From Hyphochytrium catenoides (Eukaryota > Sar > Hyphochytriomycetes > Hyphochytriales > Hyphochytriaceae): 18,789 bases of DNA. Positions 1 through 10,100 of the stretch are shown here, piece by piece. The DNA is taken from the NCBI GenBank assembly GCA_900088475.1, contig FLMG01001496.1:1-18789 (forward strand). Direction: 5' to 3'. A program made the translations under genes and the position numbers. Within the stretch, counting starts at the first letter, position 1; the number at the start of each line of letters is the position of its first letter. Below the pieces are notes generated by a model that did not search any database, was not told where the DNA came from, and worked only from the letters and a program-made list of their open reading frames with translations.

Positions 1-442
1 TCAATAAACAGGTTTCTGGGTCTAGAACAAGACAACTAACCGAAACGTTCATCCTTTTGCCTCGTCATTGTGTCTATGTCTATATTTAGCTTTCTCCTTT
101 TAACCTCTGCGAGAGCAAACATGACTCTATCCCCTAGTCTATGTAGAGGACACCGCTACTTTCCTAGCGATTGGAGCTACTGCTCTTCCTCTTTACGTAG
201 AATATCTGTTTCAAGCTAGAAGAAGTGCGATCCATACACAGAGATAGCTACTTTCTTATTCTACTCATCTTACTGTCTGCTGGTAAAGGGACAGCCACTG
301 TGTCTTGAGCAGCAGTGGTACTTCCTTTTCTTTCTCACCACTTTGCGTAAGCGTGGCATGCCTACAGACGAGCATGTTTCACTCTTCCAAGGTCTGGATG
401 CTGGAGACCATTGCCCCTTATTGTCTGGTTAGAGTTACTGGC

Positions 443-588
443 TCAATATCTCCTTGACGTTTTGGTTCAAGAGATTTCACTTTCCACGTTTGCTTTGCAA
501 GGGCTTGATGCTGTAACATGAAGCCTGCCGTCTTCATCACAATATCCCGTTATTATTATTTTGACTTCTGGTCCAAGAGGCTTCACCT
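443..588. repeat. Diverged direct repeat, two copies
   Basis: A segment at about 443-483 recurs at about 540-588. Shared blocks include CAATATC, TTGAC and TTCAAGAG/TCCAAGAG followed by TTCAC, with scattered substitutions. The second copy also has a TTATTATTATT insertion. Read on the minus strand both copies give a KVK-x-L-x-P pattern, but in different frames relative to the connecting sequence, so a coding origin is only a possibility. The copies are about 100 bases apart. The likely origin is an old tandem duplication. Confidence 0.4.
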
Positions 589-1728
589 TGAGGTCCAGCA
601 TCAGCTTGCTGTTATCTCAGTCACACCTCATCAACTATACCAACAAGCCTAGTGCCAGAAGGCCTTCGACAAAAACTGAGCACAACCTAGCGTTTTCTCG
701 AACGCGCTACTCAATGCCTTCTAGGCATCAAAGGAGGTCTACTAGGTTAAAAGACAAAGCATCCATCTAACCACATCACTGAGTTCCTTTCTTAGCAACA
801 GCCAGGAAGGATTGCTAGTGGACCACCGAGCGGTTCATGCAGGGGATAGTGTTTAGAGTGCCCGCAGGAGAGCCACGCCTGTCTCTTCTTCTGGCCGAGA
901 AAGAAGATGGGGTGGTTCTACAGAACGGTTCTGCAAGGAAGGTCACCAACTCGTGAAACGCATATTGTCGAGGAAGCTCTGTTTCAACTTTCTATCTCCG
1001 TTTACTTGCGGCGCTCAAGAGAGAGCGGAGAGTGAGGAAGAAGGAGAAAATGGGGCTTGTGAAGGAGTGTTCTTCTCCTGCCGCCCTTCCAGAGCTCACC
1101 ACAAAGAGCGACTGACGTACCCGAAGGAGTTTTGGAAAGCACTGTCTCTTGCTTGTCATTGGGGCCGATCCCGGCATTAACTGACTTAAAGTGTGCGGAA
1201 AGAACAAAGGCCAGATAAAGAGCAACAACTTTCAAGGGAGGGAAAAAGAAGAGGTGCTTCTTCTGTATCATTTGTGGAAAAGGATAGGCACGTACCAGAA
1301 GGACAACAAGGAAGGAACAGAGCTCATAAGGCAGAAGAGCGCTCGCAACTGATAAAGGACGACTGAGCTTGTTCCTGAGACGACAAGGACGGGAAGAAAG
1401 GAGGACACGTCCCGGTCTCTTGCGGAGATGTGTAGAATAGTAGAGCTACAGGATCTGCATCGATATTATGATGGACAGAGTTCGGGTTGGTTGCGAAGAA
1501 GGTTACTGATACAGGCAAGAAAGAAAGCTTGGGGGCAAAAGGTAAGTAGTAGGGGGCAAGCCAAGGAAGTCGGAGACTGACCAATAGATACAAGGGGGAG
1601 AGAGGTTCCAACCAAGCAAAGTCAGTGTCAGCGTTTGAGAATAATGGGCGTCCACCCAACAGCAGACAAAGAGAGCTAGTTCTACAAAAGTAAACAATGG
1701 AAGATGCTGATGGGGGATCGACCAACTA

Positions 1729-1950
1729 GTGAGAGAGAGAGTCTTGAAGTAGGAAAAGGTAAAAAGAGAGAGAGAGAGAAGAGACAAAAAAGAGAGAGAG
1801 ACAAAAAGAAGAGAGAGAGACACACAGAGAGAGAGAGGAAAGGAGAGAGAGACAGAAAGAGCGAGTGAGAGCGAAAGAGAGAAAGCGAGAGAGAGGCAGA
1901 GAGAAAGAGAGAGAGCAAGAGAGAGAGAGAGCAGCAGCAAAGGAGAGAGG
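1729..1950. repeat. Purine-rich GA/GAAA microsatellite tract
   Basis: About 220 bases of the plus strand are almost entirely A and G, built from GAGAGA runs broken by AAAA, CACACA and GCGA interruptions. Several overlapping open frames on both strands arise only from this composition and are not genes. Such polypurine/polypyrimidine mirror-like DNA can adopt triplex structure in other systems; nothing here shows that it does so. Confidence 0.9.
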
Positions 1951-2345
1951 AGTGGGTGATGCACTGCCTACAACCAAGCCTGCGGATGGGCTGGGCCGTA
2001 GCGTCAGGATCAGGAGCAATGATGATGTTTCCTCTTGTAACGCCGTAACCAACCCGCACCTCAGACCTCATATTACTATGCCACGTAATCAGTGGCTATA
2101 ACCCCCTCTATGTCCTCGCTATTATTATGACTACTATGACCACGACAGTCATGTTTTTATATTTTTCGCTTGATGGAAGAGAAAGTTAGAATGAAGGATT
2201 CCAAGCCTCCGTCCGATTTTACACGTGTAAGGAATAGATTTCCGCCAGATATTGTTTGTTTCATCAGTTTTTGATGTGTGGTGCTTTTTCTCTCTGCATC
2301 AGTTTCCAAACTGAAAGGTCACGCCGCCCATCACCAGCAGGGAAG

Positions 2346-2346
<1 letters not shown>

Positions 2347-2391
<45 letters not shown>

Positions 2392-2503
2392 GAGAGGGAG
2401 AGAGACGCGAGAGAGGGAGAGAGACGCGAGAGAGAGGGAGAGAGACGCGAGAGAGGGAGAGAGACGAGAGAGAGGGAGAGAGAGAGGAAAAGAGCACAAA
2501 GAG
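2347..2503. repeat. GA microsatellite passing into a GACGC minisatellite
   Basis: The tract starts as pure (GA)n at about 2347-2395. It then becomes a higher-order repeat of roughly 17-21 bases per unit, each unit containing GACGCGAGAGAGGGAGAG or a close variant, with about four copies to around 2480 before returning to plain GA repeats. The regular CG step inside an otherwise pure purine strand marks the unit boundaries. It lies about 450 bases upstream of the small plus-strand gene. Confidence 0.85.
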
Positions 2504-2950
2504 AGATGTGAGACGGAGGCCATGAGAGAAAGAGCACAAACGCAAGGAGAGAGAAAAGGGGAGAGGAGACAGATACTCAGAGACAGCATGGGAAGGAATA
2601 GATACCACGCTGTGTACGTGATGGCGCAGGAAGAACAAGTGCCACCGCATTAGTTGGCCAGAGTCGAGGGAGAAAGGATGCGTGAAGATTGTTATTGGTG
2701 GTCTGGAGTGGAGGCAGGAGAAGACAAGTGATGATGCTTTTCTCTTCTTCCCCGTAAAGAATGGCTTGTCAATCGTTCGCCTCATAGCTGGACCCTCAGC
2801 CTAGCCTTATCAGCATTCAATTTCCCAGTCACTTCAGAAGTCGCCGCCGCGGCCAGAATCAGGCTCAAAAAGCCTGGCGCTGCAGCTGTGAAGTCCTGCG
2901 CTCTTGAGCCACTTCTGGCTTGATCCTCCTTTTGCAGGGGCAGAGGAACA

Positions 2951-3561
2951 ATGCGCAGCGAGCTCACGCAGGCCGCAGAAAGATGGGCGTCTCAGAACCA
3001 CGCCGCCACCACACAAGGCATCCGCAGCGGGATGTCTGTGCAGGTAAATAGAGCGAGAAAACCTACTGAAGGACCGCAATATCTCCGTTGCACTGGCTCT
3101 TCTTTATTCTTTTACAGTTCTTGCTGTCCAGCTCTTAACTAGTGACGCTTACTCCCTTGCAGGATCTTAAAGCTCTCACAGCTCTCCGCGAGCAGCAGAA
3201 CCTGCAGCAAAGGAGCTCAAGGTCCATACAGGCTCCAAGTTTCTCGGGCCGCTGCTCCCCGCCTCAGCAGCAGCATCTGAGCCAACGTTACTTTGACTAT
3301 GAAGCTGTCAAGCGACTCCCACCTCATCGCTCCAACAGACTGCCAGATCTGCGACCATCAACGCTAGAGCTAGAGGATTCTAGTCTGGATCGCTCCCCAG
3401 CAAGCTCCACCTCCTCCCTCTCCTCAATTTCTTCTTCATCCATCTCTTCCTATCCAAGTTCCCCTTGCCGAATATTTATGACGGAGGCCGGACAGTATGT
3501 GGAGCTGTTCAAAGGCGTTGTGAACGCGCCGAAGAGAGCCTTGGCAGCAAGAATGTGCTAG
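2951..3561 (+). CDS. Small two-exon Ser-rich protein, function unknown
   Basis: The model joins exon 1 (2951-3043) to exon 2 (3163-3561) across a 119-base intron. The donor is CAG|GTAAAT, the acceptor is CTCCCTTGCAG, and there is a TTAAC branch-point-like site about 25 bases before the acceptor. The join is phase 0, and without splicing the frame stops inside the intron. The product has 163 residues. Residues 28-43 (MSVQDLKALTALREQQ) form a likely short helix straddling the splice junction. Residues 48-75 are Ser/Gln/Pro-rich, residues about 104-131 are a Ser-dominated low-complexity stretch, and the C-terminus (about 132-163) is again mixed and basic. There is no signal peptide or membrane segment. 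I recognise no domain. It is convergent with the Dicer-like gene. The start could lie further upstream, because TTTGCAG just before the ATG could be another acceptor. Confidence 0.5.
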
Positions 3562-3931
3562 AGATTGATGCATTGGTTCTAGGCTCTCCCTCCCTCTCTG
3601 TCCTTGGTTGTTGAACATCTCTCCTTTGTTTCTGTTATTTTTTTCTTCATGGCCACTTAGTCCTACTGGTGTTTCCGATCCAAGTGTCGCTAGCGCAGCT
3701 GCCCCATGGTTGTTACCTTTTATCTACTCGTCTTATAGAAGTCAACCGTAACATTAGAACAAGCATATCCTAACTTCGCCTGCCTCTCTAATGTAACAAG
3801 ATTAGGGCGTCAATTCCTGTTCTTAGCTGCAGAAGAGTCTCTGGTCGTCAGCTCCTTTGAAGGCTGACGTTGTACTGCTTCCCTCCTTCTGTCCCTAGTT
3901 CTGTGTGGGTCGTCCAGCGGTTACATAAGCT
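3562..3931. other. Convergent intergenic spacer
   Basis: This 370-base T/C-rich stretch separates the stop of the Ser-rich gene (plus strand) from the stop of the Dicer-like gene (minus strand). It must contain both 3' untranslated regions. I see no further coding segment in it. Confidence 0.6.
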
Positions 3932-4121
3932 TTAAAGCTCCATGGCATCTATCCCTAGCTCTGCCAGTCGCTGAGGTAACTTGGGCAGTGTGTCCTTAGC
4001 ACAGAGAGTGATAGCCTTCGCAATAGAGCGAGCACGCGCAATTCCAAGAGGTGAGCCGTTGATGAGGCTCTCTACCTCATAGACAACGGAGTCGTCCTCA
4101 TCTACTTCTACCTGGGTCTTT
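3932..4121 (-). other. C-terminal dsRNA-binding domain (exon 15)
   Basis: The last exon follows a 342-base intron; the donor CAG|GTGAGA and acceptor CACGCAG|AAA join in phase 2 and restore an Arg codon. It encodes VVYEVESLINGSPLGIARA, then RSIAKAITLCAKDTLPKL, the strand and final helix of a dsRBD. The helix has Ala-Lys at the usual place but fewer basic residues than a strong RNA binder. The TAA stop is at 3932-3934. Confidence 0.8.
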
Positions 4122-7100
4122 CTGCGTGGTTCCCAAAAAGTAGCGACAAGGTATTGGGGGAAAGAAACGGTTGAAAGGGAAAGTCAGGGCGGACGGAGGC
4201 ACAGATGATGTGAGAGAGCCCAGCCCAGTCTTCATCAATAGCCCCACATTCAGATCCCATCAAGTCAACGGTTCAATTGCTCCTAAGGCTACTTCCCACT
4301 CTCTCTGTAGCGCTAGGCCTGACAGCTAAAGACATTCAGTACCCTCTTTGTTCAACGTCGTGATATGGTGGTCGATGAAGGCCCTGAACCATGGCTGGTT
4401 CATTTTGTAAGGCCTCGTCTCAATCTGGTTGTTCGTCCCGTCCATTTTGACTATTGCTCTCACCTGTAAGTAAGGGCGACTTTGCCGACTTTGGCAATCT
4501 TCTCAGTTAGCTCCCTAATCGGATGCCTCTGTATGGTTTCAGGGGTGACGTGTGTGTCCATGTATACACCCAAGAGCCGGAATGTGACATTAGAGGCCGC
4601 TCGATAGCCTCCGTCCACCATCACGGCACCTACGAGTGACTCGAATAGATCTCCCAAGACTTTAGGAGTGTTCACCTCTAAAGTATCCAAGAAGCCAGAA
4701 AAGTAGGCGGAGGGCATCGATCGCCGAGCTTGACAAAAGTCAGCAATCTCCTTGTGCAGATGCCAATCAATGTGTTGCAGATAAAGATGTAGCTGTGGAA
4801 GCAGGGCAGAGAAGGAACGGGAGAACGACCAACAGCTATAGTTCAGTCTGTGAATGTGCGCCGAAAGGAAGCATAAAGATGGCTCTCTAGCAAGTAGGAA
4901 CTGCTCGCACAAAAGCCCACAGTCAATATCTCTCTGCTCCGCAGAAGGCACGTCGGACATCTGGCCCTCTGCATCCGTATTCCCTGTCTATGATCTTCTT
5001 CGGCAGCTGAAAATTGTTCCCATTCGCTAGTCTTAGCCTATCCGGACGCCGTATATAGCCTGTCCCAACTACCAGGCGACCAAACCTACCTTTCTCTCAT
5101 AGATCGTATGAGCGAAGACTTCGTTGGACACTGTGGCAGACTTCATATCAGAGAGCACACCAGGCGGCAGATGAGGATACTTGTCATAAAAATGACGCGC
5201 CACGATCAGGTCCAGAACAGCGTCCCCTAGACGAGCACAGCACCAGGTCAGCACAGAGAGGGAACCACGATTAAACAAATATTAGAGAGTAAGAGTAGGA
5301 AAAGCAAATCAGAACCACCCTTCCTAGCATGAGACGCATGGCGGATTCGAAATAGGCCAGACAGGAAGACCTTGTCAACAAGTAAGGAGGCAAGCCTCCT
5401 GGTTGCAGCAGCCTGCTCCAGGTAATGAAGAGTAAAAGGCAAGGTAATTCGCCAACATGATGTTTACCGAGGAACTCCAGCCTCTCAAGATCAGTGGTCG
5501 ACTGAAAAAGGAGTCTATGGGACTTGTGGCTAAGAGCCGCGAGAAGAAGGTTCTTATTCCTGAAGGAGTAGCCTAGGACCGCCTCGACATGCTCACAAGT
5601 CGTCTAAAGCCATCACAACGTCAGGAACGGGATGCAAGCAGGCCACTCAGTTTGATCGTCAGCATAAGTATAAACAAGAGCCAAGCGCAGAAGTGCAGCA
5701 GGGCCGAATGTCAGAGAGGTTACGCTTATACTCTAATGGGCTAGCAAGCTAAAGACAAATACAAAGGGGCAACCAGAGGGAGATCTGCTAATGAGAGCCA
5801 AGCAACAGAGGCGTATGAGTACATCATTTGTAAAGGAAGGAGGGATAGCCCATTGCACACGAGATTTGAAACGTAACGAGCCTGTGCTAGAGGGAACGCC
5901 AAGGCCTAAAAATAACCCTTGTACCTGTGTCCTGGCTCCAGAGACATACTTTGCTGTCTCGTGAAGAAGCGCCTCAGGCCGATGGAGGAAAGGAATTCCG
6001 GACCTGAAGTTGACGACATCGAGGAAGCTCCGACCCAACTCTGTTCCCCCAGTAACATAGTGCGCCCCTAATAAGCTCTCAATGATGTCCGCGAAGGACT
6101 TGTCGGACACCTGAAGAGACTTAGGGCGGCAGCCTGCAGGGACCCAGAGCTGGAGAAGAAGCGGTGTTCGCAGGATGGAAGGTTAGAGACGTGAGGAGGC
6201 AAGAGGCCTGTTGAGCACCCAGAACAGTGGCATAGAGGTTAACAGAAAAAGACACTGAGAAAGAGCAGAGCATCCCTGGTGCCTATGACTATCAATTTTC
6301 TCAACCAATGAGGACAAATATTGGCAGAAGGGAGGCTGACCGCCAAAGCTTGTTCCTCTCTTCATACCTTTGGAGCATGCAAGACTGGCTCCATATAGTT
6401 GAAGAGGCCTGCCCTTTGGCATACCTAGTGACGGAAGACAGAAGCGGCAGGAGTTAGCAACGCTCCACCTGCAATTCCCACAAAGCCCTCATTGTCCTGC
6501 TGCGTCGACATTGCTTCTCATTAGCAAGACTGAACCTGAGCTTCTGTTTGGGAACAAGTCTCTGGATCAAATTTACCTGGTACAGATACGCATTGCAGAT
6601 GAGCTTGGACCGTTGGTTATCCATCTTGCGCTCACTCCAAAGAGGATGACGCGCATAAATGTCTAGCGTCACCAAGAACTTGAGTGCAGCATCTCCGATA
6701 AACTCCAGCCGGTCGTAGTTGCGATGTAAATCGACTTGGGGATGTATGAGAGCCTATGGAGTGAGTTATCAAGGACAGAGAAGTGAGGGAGCTTGAGCTT
6801 TCCGAGAAGTAGAGGACCGAGCTGCAGCTCTACTACCTCATCAAGAAGATCTTCCGTGATGTGATTCCCAAGCTGCTCTAGCAGTTCTGCCTTCAGAAAC
6901 GCGCGTTCAAAGAGGTATGAAGCACTTGGCAAGTATCCCGCATTAAGAAACTGCATGAGGATGTTATGTAAGATTAGTAAAGGGATGAGAGAGAAAAGTA
7001 CGTGCATGAGGGAGTGGGCAGCACCAGAAGAAGCATATCAATAGAGAGAGATTGTCCGGCGCTTTATCCCTCTCTCTTCTCTTCCTTTCTCGGATGCAAC

Positions 7101-10100
7101 GTTCCCGTTCTGTATATCTTTACATTGCATTTCTCTCAGCTCCTCTAAACCAGCCCCTGGCTGGTGGACGATACCTCTTCGCTGCTGAGAATATGTTTCC
7201 TGCAGAGTTGAGGGATAAGCAAGACTTCTCCGTATCCCGGTGGAATGGAAAATTCTTTCTCCTGTCGATGAAAGTTCTGCGGCTTTACTGCTGCAAACTT
7301 GGCATGAAGAAGCGGTTGGTCATTCTCAATCTGCACTCTATACTTGTTCTCATAGTATTCCTTGAACGTGTGAGGTTGAGAAGTGCCATCTTTCTCTTTT
7401 GACTTGTCCTTTCCCTCTCCCTCCTTCGCCTTTTCTCCTTGAAACTGGTAAGCCTCCGCGAAGGAGGATAAGGGAGATAGGTCTCTCTTGACTCCAAGAA
7501 CGTAATGCGGACGAGGATTTCCCACTTTTGGCAGGACCACCAAGCCATCTCCTCTTCTATTAGCAGCCTCTTCCACATCTTTTGCTGTCAGGTCGGGAAG
7601 TTTGAATCCTGGAGAAAGAGCGATCTGGGCAAGCTCCAACAATCTACGATCCAGATTGTATATTCCATCCTCATCCTCTAGCAGAGGAGCAAAAAGGTAG
7701 GCTTTGGTGCCCTCGGGCTCTGGAAAAGAGAAAGAGCCGGGCTTTATTCCAGCTGTCTCCTTGAACAAGAACTTGTTGAAGTCCCGGACCTTGTGTACAT
7801 CATCCACAGAAAGAGGGAGAGAGCTTTTCAGCAGCTCTAAGCGGACTGTGACTTTGCCAGAATACTTGGTTGCCAAGTAGACCTCATTCAATGGTCTAGT
7901 GATCGCTTGCTTAAGGAGTAGACCATACCTAAAGGGAAAAAGTGCGAGAAAAGAGGAAGAAAAAGAAAGACCATGAGGTATACATAGAGGGAAAGGAAAG
8001 GCTAAGCTTGCCAACAGACCATGAGTAATGCTAGGGGTGCCATAGATAGAGTTAGAAGCGCTCGAGAAAACATAGAGCGCCTATAATCGTTGCACCTACC
8101 GTTTAAAAGACTTGCCCTCCAAGTCGCTTAGCAGAAGTACTTGGTACAGATGGAACTCTGTAACATCAAGAGCGATGTTGCTCGTGCTCTCTGCAGCCAA
8201 TGTCTGTGGACAAGGGAAGGTCCAGGAAGTGGTTGCGGTGCTAGTCCCCACAGAAAGTGACGAAATCTTGTCAGCAGAGAGATCTATCTCCTCTTCCGCG
8301 TCATCTGCTCTTGGTTCCTCCATGCTGGACACCAAAGAGGAAGCTGTGCGACCATAATATTCAAACATGAAATCCGGCCGAACGAGTATGGCACATTCTC
8401 CGTTGCCCCTCTGGCCCTCTTCGTCGGTATTGACTGTGATGTCGATGGAAAGAGCGAGACTGAGGGCATGCTGATAGAGAGCAAGGCGACTTTCGTATCC
8501 TTCGAGAATAGCAGTAAGAGAAAGCGTGTTCTCCTTCTCTCGCTTTGCATGATACTCTGTCATAGCATGCTTAATACTCTTGAGAGCTGCAGCTCCTCCC
8601 TAGATAGTAATTTGAAATAGCATCAGAAACTCTAAAGAGCTATCAGGCAACTCTTTTTTTGAGTGGACCCCACATCGGCAGGGCCAGAACAAGGGAAAAC
8701 ACTAAAAGAGAAGGGCTTGTCAGGTTAGGGTGCGAAGCGAAGAAGAAGAGAGTGAGAGAAAGAGAGAAGAAGCTTGTAGCTAGAGATGAAGGATGCAATT
8801 GAGGAAGAAAGGATAATATCACGAAGGGGCGTCTTTCACCTTTTTCCTCGATGAAGGTTTGAGCACATCTATAACTGTCCACTGCACATCGTGGGAGAGG
8901 ATGTCAGGAACACCGCTGGCGTCCATAGCCCGTCCTAGAGATATGCCGACTAAACGGGGCCTTTTGCTCCTAGGAAGAGCCCCAAGAATCTGTAAATCCG
9001 AGTGAGACATCGGAAGGTGATGAAATCAAACTAAAGAAGGTAGGACGAGGTGCTAGTGTGCGAGGAAGTCAGTGGCGGCGATAGGGACGAAGGTTCATGC
9101 CATGGGAGACACAGACAGAAGGAATAAAAAGGTTAGTCCTTACGTACCTTAAGAGTCTCTGCACATGAAGCGTCCTCGTGAAGAAACCCATGGGTTACGA
9201 TGCAGAGCAAAAAGATGTCTGCAAGAGGAAGCCGACCTTCATTCATCTCCTTGATGGCCTCTCCAACCTCCCTTCTAACTATTTTTGGGCCATTTGGCCG
9301 GCCAACATACAGAGGATCAACAGCAGAGTCTAATCTGTCTAGAGTCACTGAGGCGCTGTGCAGGACCAGGAAAGTGCGACACTGGCCATTGGAGGGATCT
9401 GCAGAAACCGATCTCAGGTGGAAGCTTCTCTTAATAGAGCTAGACGCAGACATCAAAGCAGAAGGATATAAGGACGCGAAGCGCACATGTTACAAAGAGA
9501 GAGCTAGTCCTCTAGAGGAGCAGGACATGCTTGGCAAGTAGAATTGCAGAACCCTGAATGCCGACCCCACGAGAAGCGAAGCACCTACGGTTCTCTTTCT
9601 TTGCTGCCAGAGTTCGCATTAGTATGGAGGCAAAGGCGAGTGCCTGATGGGGGGCGAGGTTAATGAGACAGACATTCTCGAAGAGCGCAAGGATGAAGGC
9701 GTCCTGCATGACGGAGGAGGACTGGATAGCAGACTGTGATCTTCGCTGCTTCTTTGACTGGACTCGAAGGGATTGATAACTGACGTCTCGGTTGGTATCA
9801 GGAGTGTCAAACGCCTTTCGCTTATTCCCTTATGAGAATCAGTGTGAGGCCATTTATAGTACTCAGCGGGGTGAAGCGTATGTTAGACGCAAAGCGTGAC
9901 TGAGCAGTGAATTGAAGGTCCTGAAGCGAGCGCTGAGATCCATTCTTACCGATCGACTGAGCACTGGTCTCTTCCGACGATGGACGCAGTACGGAGAGCG
10001 CCTTCCGCGCTGCACTCTTCTCGGCTAGCTTCTTTGTCCTGCAAGGATCCGAAGACACCTCCTGTCCATCTTCCAGAACGATCCTGCACGTGAACTGTCC

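Larger units (their letters stand above)
1..2950. other. Region without a confident gene
   Basis: No open frame here has convincing protein character. The longer ones at 1324-2071 and 2264-2785 are made by GA/CT repeats and read as Leu-Ser or Arg-Glu strings. On the minus strand two short open segments look slightly protein-like: about 481-618, and about 268-360, the latter ending at a GTAAGA donor-like site. They could be exons of a gene running off the left edge, but they lack a start, a homologous domain or a consistent frame between them. The region also carries a diverged direct repeat (443-588) and two purine tracts, annotated separately. The last part may serve as the 5' flank of the small plus-strand gene at 2951. 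Confidence 0.5.

Noticed and set aside
1503-2785. Several long open frames rich in Leu/Ser (minus) or Arg/Glu (plus)
   Set aside because: They are translations of GA/CT repeats; frames stay open because the repeat lacks stop codons.
7929-8014. N-terminal extension of the PAZ-containing open frame
   Set aside because: This stretch is intron 6. The CCCTTTAG acceptor at 7929 joins in phase to the donor at 8099 and restores the platform sequence.
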